A DNA stretch of 64,000 nt from Microbacterium testaceum StLB037 (GTDB lineage Bacteria > Actinomycetota > Actinomycetes > Actinomycetales > Microbacteriaceae), in NCBI RefSeq assembly GCF_008763945.1, contig NZ_VTQH01000002.1:612578-676577 (forward strand), given 5' to 3'. This document shows positions 62,386 to 64,000 of this stretch, one piece after another. The notes under the pieces were generated by a model that saw nothing but the letters and a program-made list of their open reading frames with translations, searched no databases and was not told where the DNA came from. Position numbers and translations under genes: made by a program. The first letter of the stretch is position 1, and every line of letters starts with the position of its first letter.

Positions 62386-62976
62386 TCAGCCAAGACCGCC
62401 TGAGATGAACAAAGCGATCATAACCCAGCAGATGAGAACCAGCAGGGAAATGACCGAGGGGATGTCCCACGCGCGGCGGACGACGCCGCTCTTCGGAGCC
62501 GACGCGCGAGCGGACTCCCACGCCTCCTGGATCAGCTGCAGGTCGCGGACGGCCGGGGGCTCGCGGCGACCACGGGCGTCGTCTCGACGCAACGCGGGGC
62601 GACCGGGGCGACCGGCGACGGGGCCGCCGAACGCCTTCACCACGCGCGGCTCGTCGGTGCGTACCTCGAGCTGCCAGCGCATGTCGATGTCGCTGATGCG
62701 CGCCCAGGCGATGTCCACGATACGCAGCGGGTTGTGGACGCGGATGCCGTCGGCGTCGATGCGCACGTGCGGGGCGAAGAGCAGGGCGTAGACGGCCCAC
62801 AGCGCCAACAGCACCCAGGGCGCGAGCAGGAGCATCTCGCCCACGCCGGCGCGGAGCGCGGCATCCCCCAACAAGACGACGGCGAGCACCGCGGCGACGA
62901 TCAGCCCGACGATCGACGACGGGGCGCGGAACACCCGTGGATGCTCCGCGCCCCGGAAGCGCTCGTCGCGCGTCAC
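62386..62976 (-). CDS. Membrane protein with bacterial PH-like domain
   Basis: A 196-residue protein. Two adjacent membrane helices (about 22-38 and 47-67) precede a PH-like domain: FAPHVRIDADGIRVHNPLRI and DIAWARISDIDMRWQLEV. A third helix closes the C-terminus (SVISLLVLICWVMIALFI). Function unknown. The GTG overlaps the stop of the upstream ABC ATPase by 4 bases, so it is co-translated with it. The gap 62210-62385 has no gene and a possible promoter for the dpp genes. Confidence 0.8.
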   Translation of the reverse strand: MTRDERFRGAEHPRVFRAPSSIVGLIVAAVLAVVLLGDAALRAGVGEMLLLAPWVLLALWAVYALLFAPHVRIDADGIRVHNPLRIVDIAWARISDIDMRWQLEVRTDEPRVVKAFGGPVAGRPGRPALRRDDARGRREPPAVRDLQLIQEAWESARASAPKSGVVRRAWDIPSVISLLVLICWVMIALFISGGLG

Positions 62977-64000
62977 GCGCCGCCCAGCGACAGGGAGGCG
63001 CCGGGGATGGCGTCGAGCAGGCGACGCGTGTACTCCTGCGACGGCTGGGCGAAGATCTCGTCGACGGTCCCCTGCTCCACGAGCTTGCCGCGCTCCATGA
63101 CGCACACCAGGTCGGCGGCGACGCGGACGACGGCGAGGTCGTGCGTGATGAACAGGTAGGTGAGGCCGAGCTCGGACTGCAACTCCGCCAGCAGCTGGAG
63201 GATCTGCGCCTGCACCAGCACGTCGAGCGCCGAGACGGCTTCGTCGAGCACGAGGATGTCGGGCTTGAGCGCGAGCGCGCGCGCGATGGCGACACGCTGA
63301 CGCTGTCCGCCGGACAGCTCGTTCGGATAGCGGGATGCCAGCTCCTGCGGCAGCGCGACCTGCTCGAGCAGCTCTTCCACACGCGCGCGACGCGAAGCGT
63401 TGTCGCCCACCTTGTGGATGTTGAGCGGCTCGGCGATGAGGTTGCCGATGCTGCGGAGCGGGTCGAGCGAGCCGTACGGGTCCTGGAAGACCGGCTGCAT
63501 GCGGCGGCGCAGGTTGAAGGTGTCCTTCGCGCTCAGCTTGCCGGTGTTGACGCCGTCGACCTCGATCGAGCCCGAGGTGGGCTCTTCGAGCTTGAGCACC
63601 ATCTTGGCGATCGTCGACTTGCCGGAACCCGACTCGCCCACCAGCGCGAGCGTCTTGCCGCGCGGGATCTCGAACGAGACCCCGTCGACGGCGCGGAACT
63701 GCTCGCTGCGGAACCCGCCCTGGCGGATCTTGTACTCCTTGACGAGGTCGGTGACCTTGACCGTCGCCGGGGCGTCGATGTCGGATTCGCGCAGGATGCC
63801 GCGGTCTTCGACCTTCGCCTGGATGCGCTGCGACGCGATGCTCGGCGCGGCCGCGACGAGTCGCTGCGTGTACGGGTGCTGCGGGTTCTCGAGGATCTCG
63901 CGGCTCGGTCCCGACTCGACGATCTCGCCCTGGTTCATCACGACGATGGTGTCGGCACGCTCGGCGGCCAGGCCCAGGTCGTGCGTGATGAGTAGCACCG
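62973..64000 (-). CDS. Peptide ABC transporter double ATPase, C-terminal part (cut by the window)
   Basis: The visible 342 residues start inside NBD1 at its H-loop (LLITHDLGLAAERAD), so the 5' half lies beyond the right edge. A complete NBD2 follows: Walker A ALVGESGSGKSTIAKM, Q-loop MQPVFQDPYGSLDPLRS, signature NELSGGQRQRVAIARAL, Walker B ILVLDEAVSALDV, H-loop FITHDLAVV. In Walker B the usual DEP is DEA. It is a paralogue of the gene at 58075 and belongs to a second importer. No HPY cysteines are seen at the C-terminus. Confidence 0.9.
   Translation of the reverse strand, partial: VLLITHDLGLAAERADTIVVMNQGEIVESGPSREILENPQHPYTQRLVAAAPSIASQRIQAKVEDRGILRESDIDAPATVKVTDLVKEYKIRQGGFRSEQFRAVDGVSFEIPRGKTLALVGESGSGKSTIAKMVLKLEEPTSGSIEVDGVNTGKLSAKDTFNLRRRMQPVFQDPYGSLDPLRSIGNLIAEPLNIHKVGDNASRRARVEELLEQVALPQELASRYPNELSGGQRQRVAIARALALKPDILVLDEAVSALDVLVQAQILQLLAELQSELGLTYLFITHDLAVVRVAADLVCVMERGKLVEQGTVDEIFAQPSQEYTRRLLDAIPGASLSLGGA

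Overview
High-GC actinobacterial chromosome, most likely a Microbacterium or another Microbacteriaceae member. The evidence is the GC-rich coding style, many GTG starts, an idi-crtE-crtB-crtI-crtYe-crtYf-crtEb C50-carotenoid operon, AdnAB instead of RecBCD, and the mycobacterial-type gene orders. No rRNA, tRNA, CRISPR array, prophage or insertion sequence was recognised. The right edge cuts an ABC ATPase gene.

Layout. 0.2-3.3 kb: an LPxTG surface protein, a small membrane protein, and a cupin / SMP-30 / FGE-like trio. 3.3-9.5 kb: a MarR-type regulator diverging from a seven-gene, translationally coupled carotenoid operon, with a palindromic operator in the shared promoter. 9.7-32.8 kb: an ancient actinobacterial block (UPF0182, Lon-like PDZ protease, DUF2342 zincin-like protein, ThiF-like cyclodehydratase-domain protein, UvrD2-like helicase, NudC, APH-fold pseudokinase, AdnB, AdnA, DUF3107, membrane protein, ferritin-like protein, DEAD-box helicase, PHP phosphoesterase). 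By memory the order resembles M. tuberculosis Rv3193c-Rv3211. 32.9-39.3 kb: EEP-family protein, aminopeptidase P, gamma-glutamyltransferase, alpha/beta hydrolase and a GSP17M-like membrane protein. 39.4-43.9 kb: MgtE-N/CBS protein, DUF1003, Mrp, TatB, O-methyltransferase, DUF3117. 44-51.3 kb: PIG-V-like mannosyltransferase, dapE, dapD, a DDAH-type hydrolase, citrate synthase, dapC and 7Fe ferredoxin; dapC, dapD and dapE serve the succinylase branch of DAP/lysine synthesis. 51.3-54.1 kb: a small membrane protein, azlD/azlC diverging from an XRE-cupin regulator, and DUF2200. 54.3-64 kb: TypA/BipA, then a complete peptide-type ABC importer operon (dppB, dppC, double ATPase, lipoprotein SBP), preceded by a 15-codon upstream ORF, and the edge of a second importer followed by a PH-domain protein.

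Two patterns run across the window. First, convergent (3'-3') intergenic regions carry most of the dispersed palindromes and tandem arrays: 133-bp and 114-bp units at 20.8-21.7 kb, 65-bp hairpins at 31.6, 31.8 and 47.3 kb, and about 100-bp palindromes at 37.4 and 37.6 kb beside a 26-C tract. Second, at least fifteen genes have a TAnnnT-like -10 hexamer ending exactly 6 or 7 nt before the start codon, which suggests widespread leaderless transcription and supports the starts chosen here.
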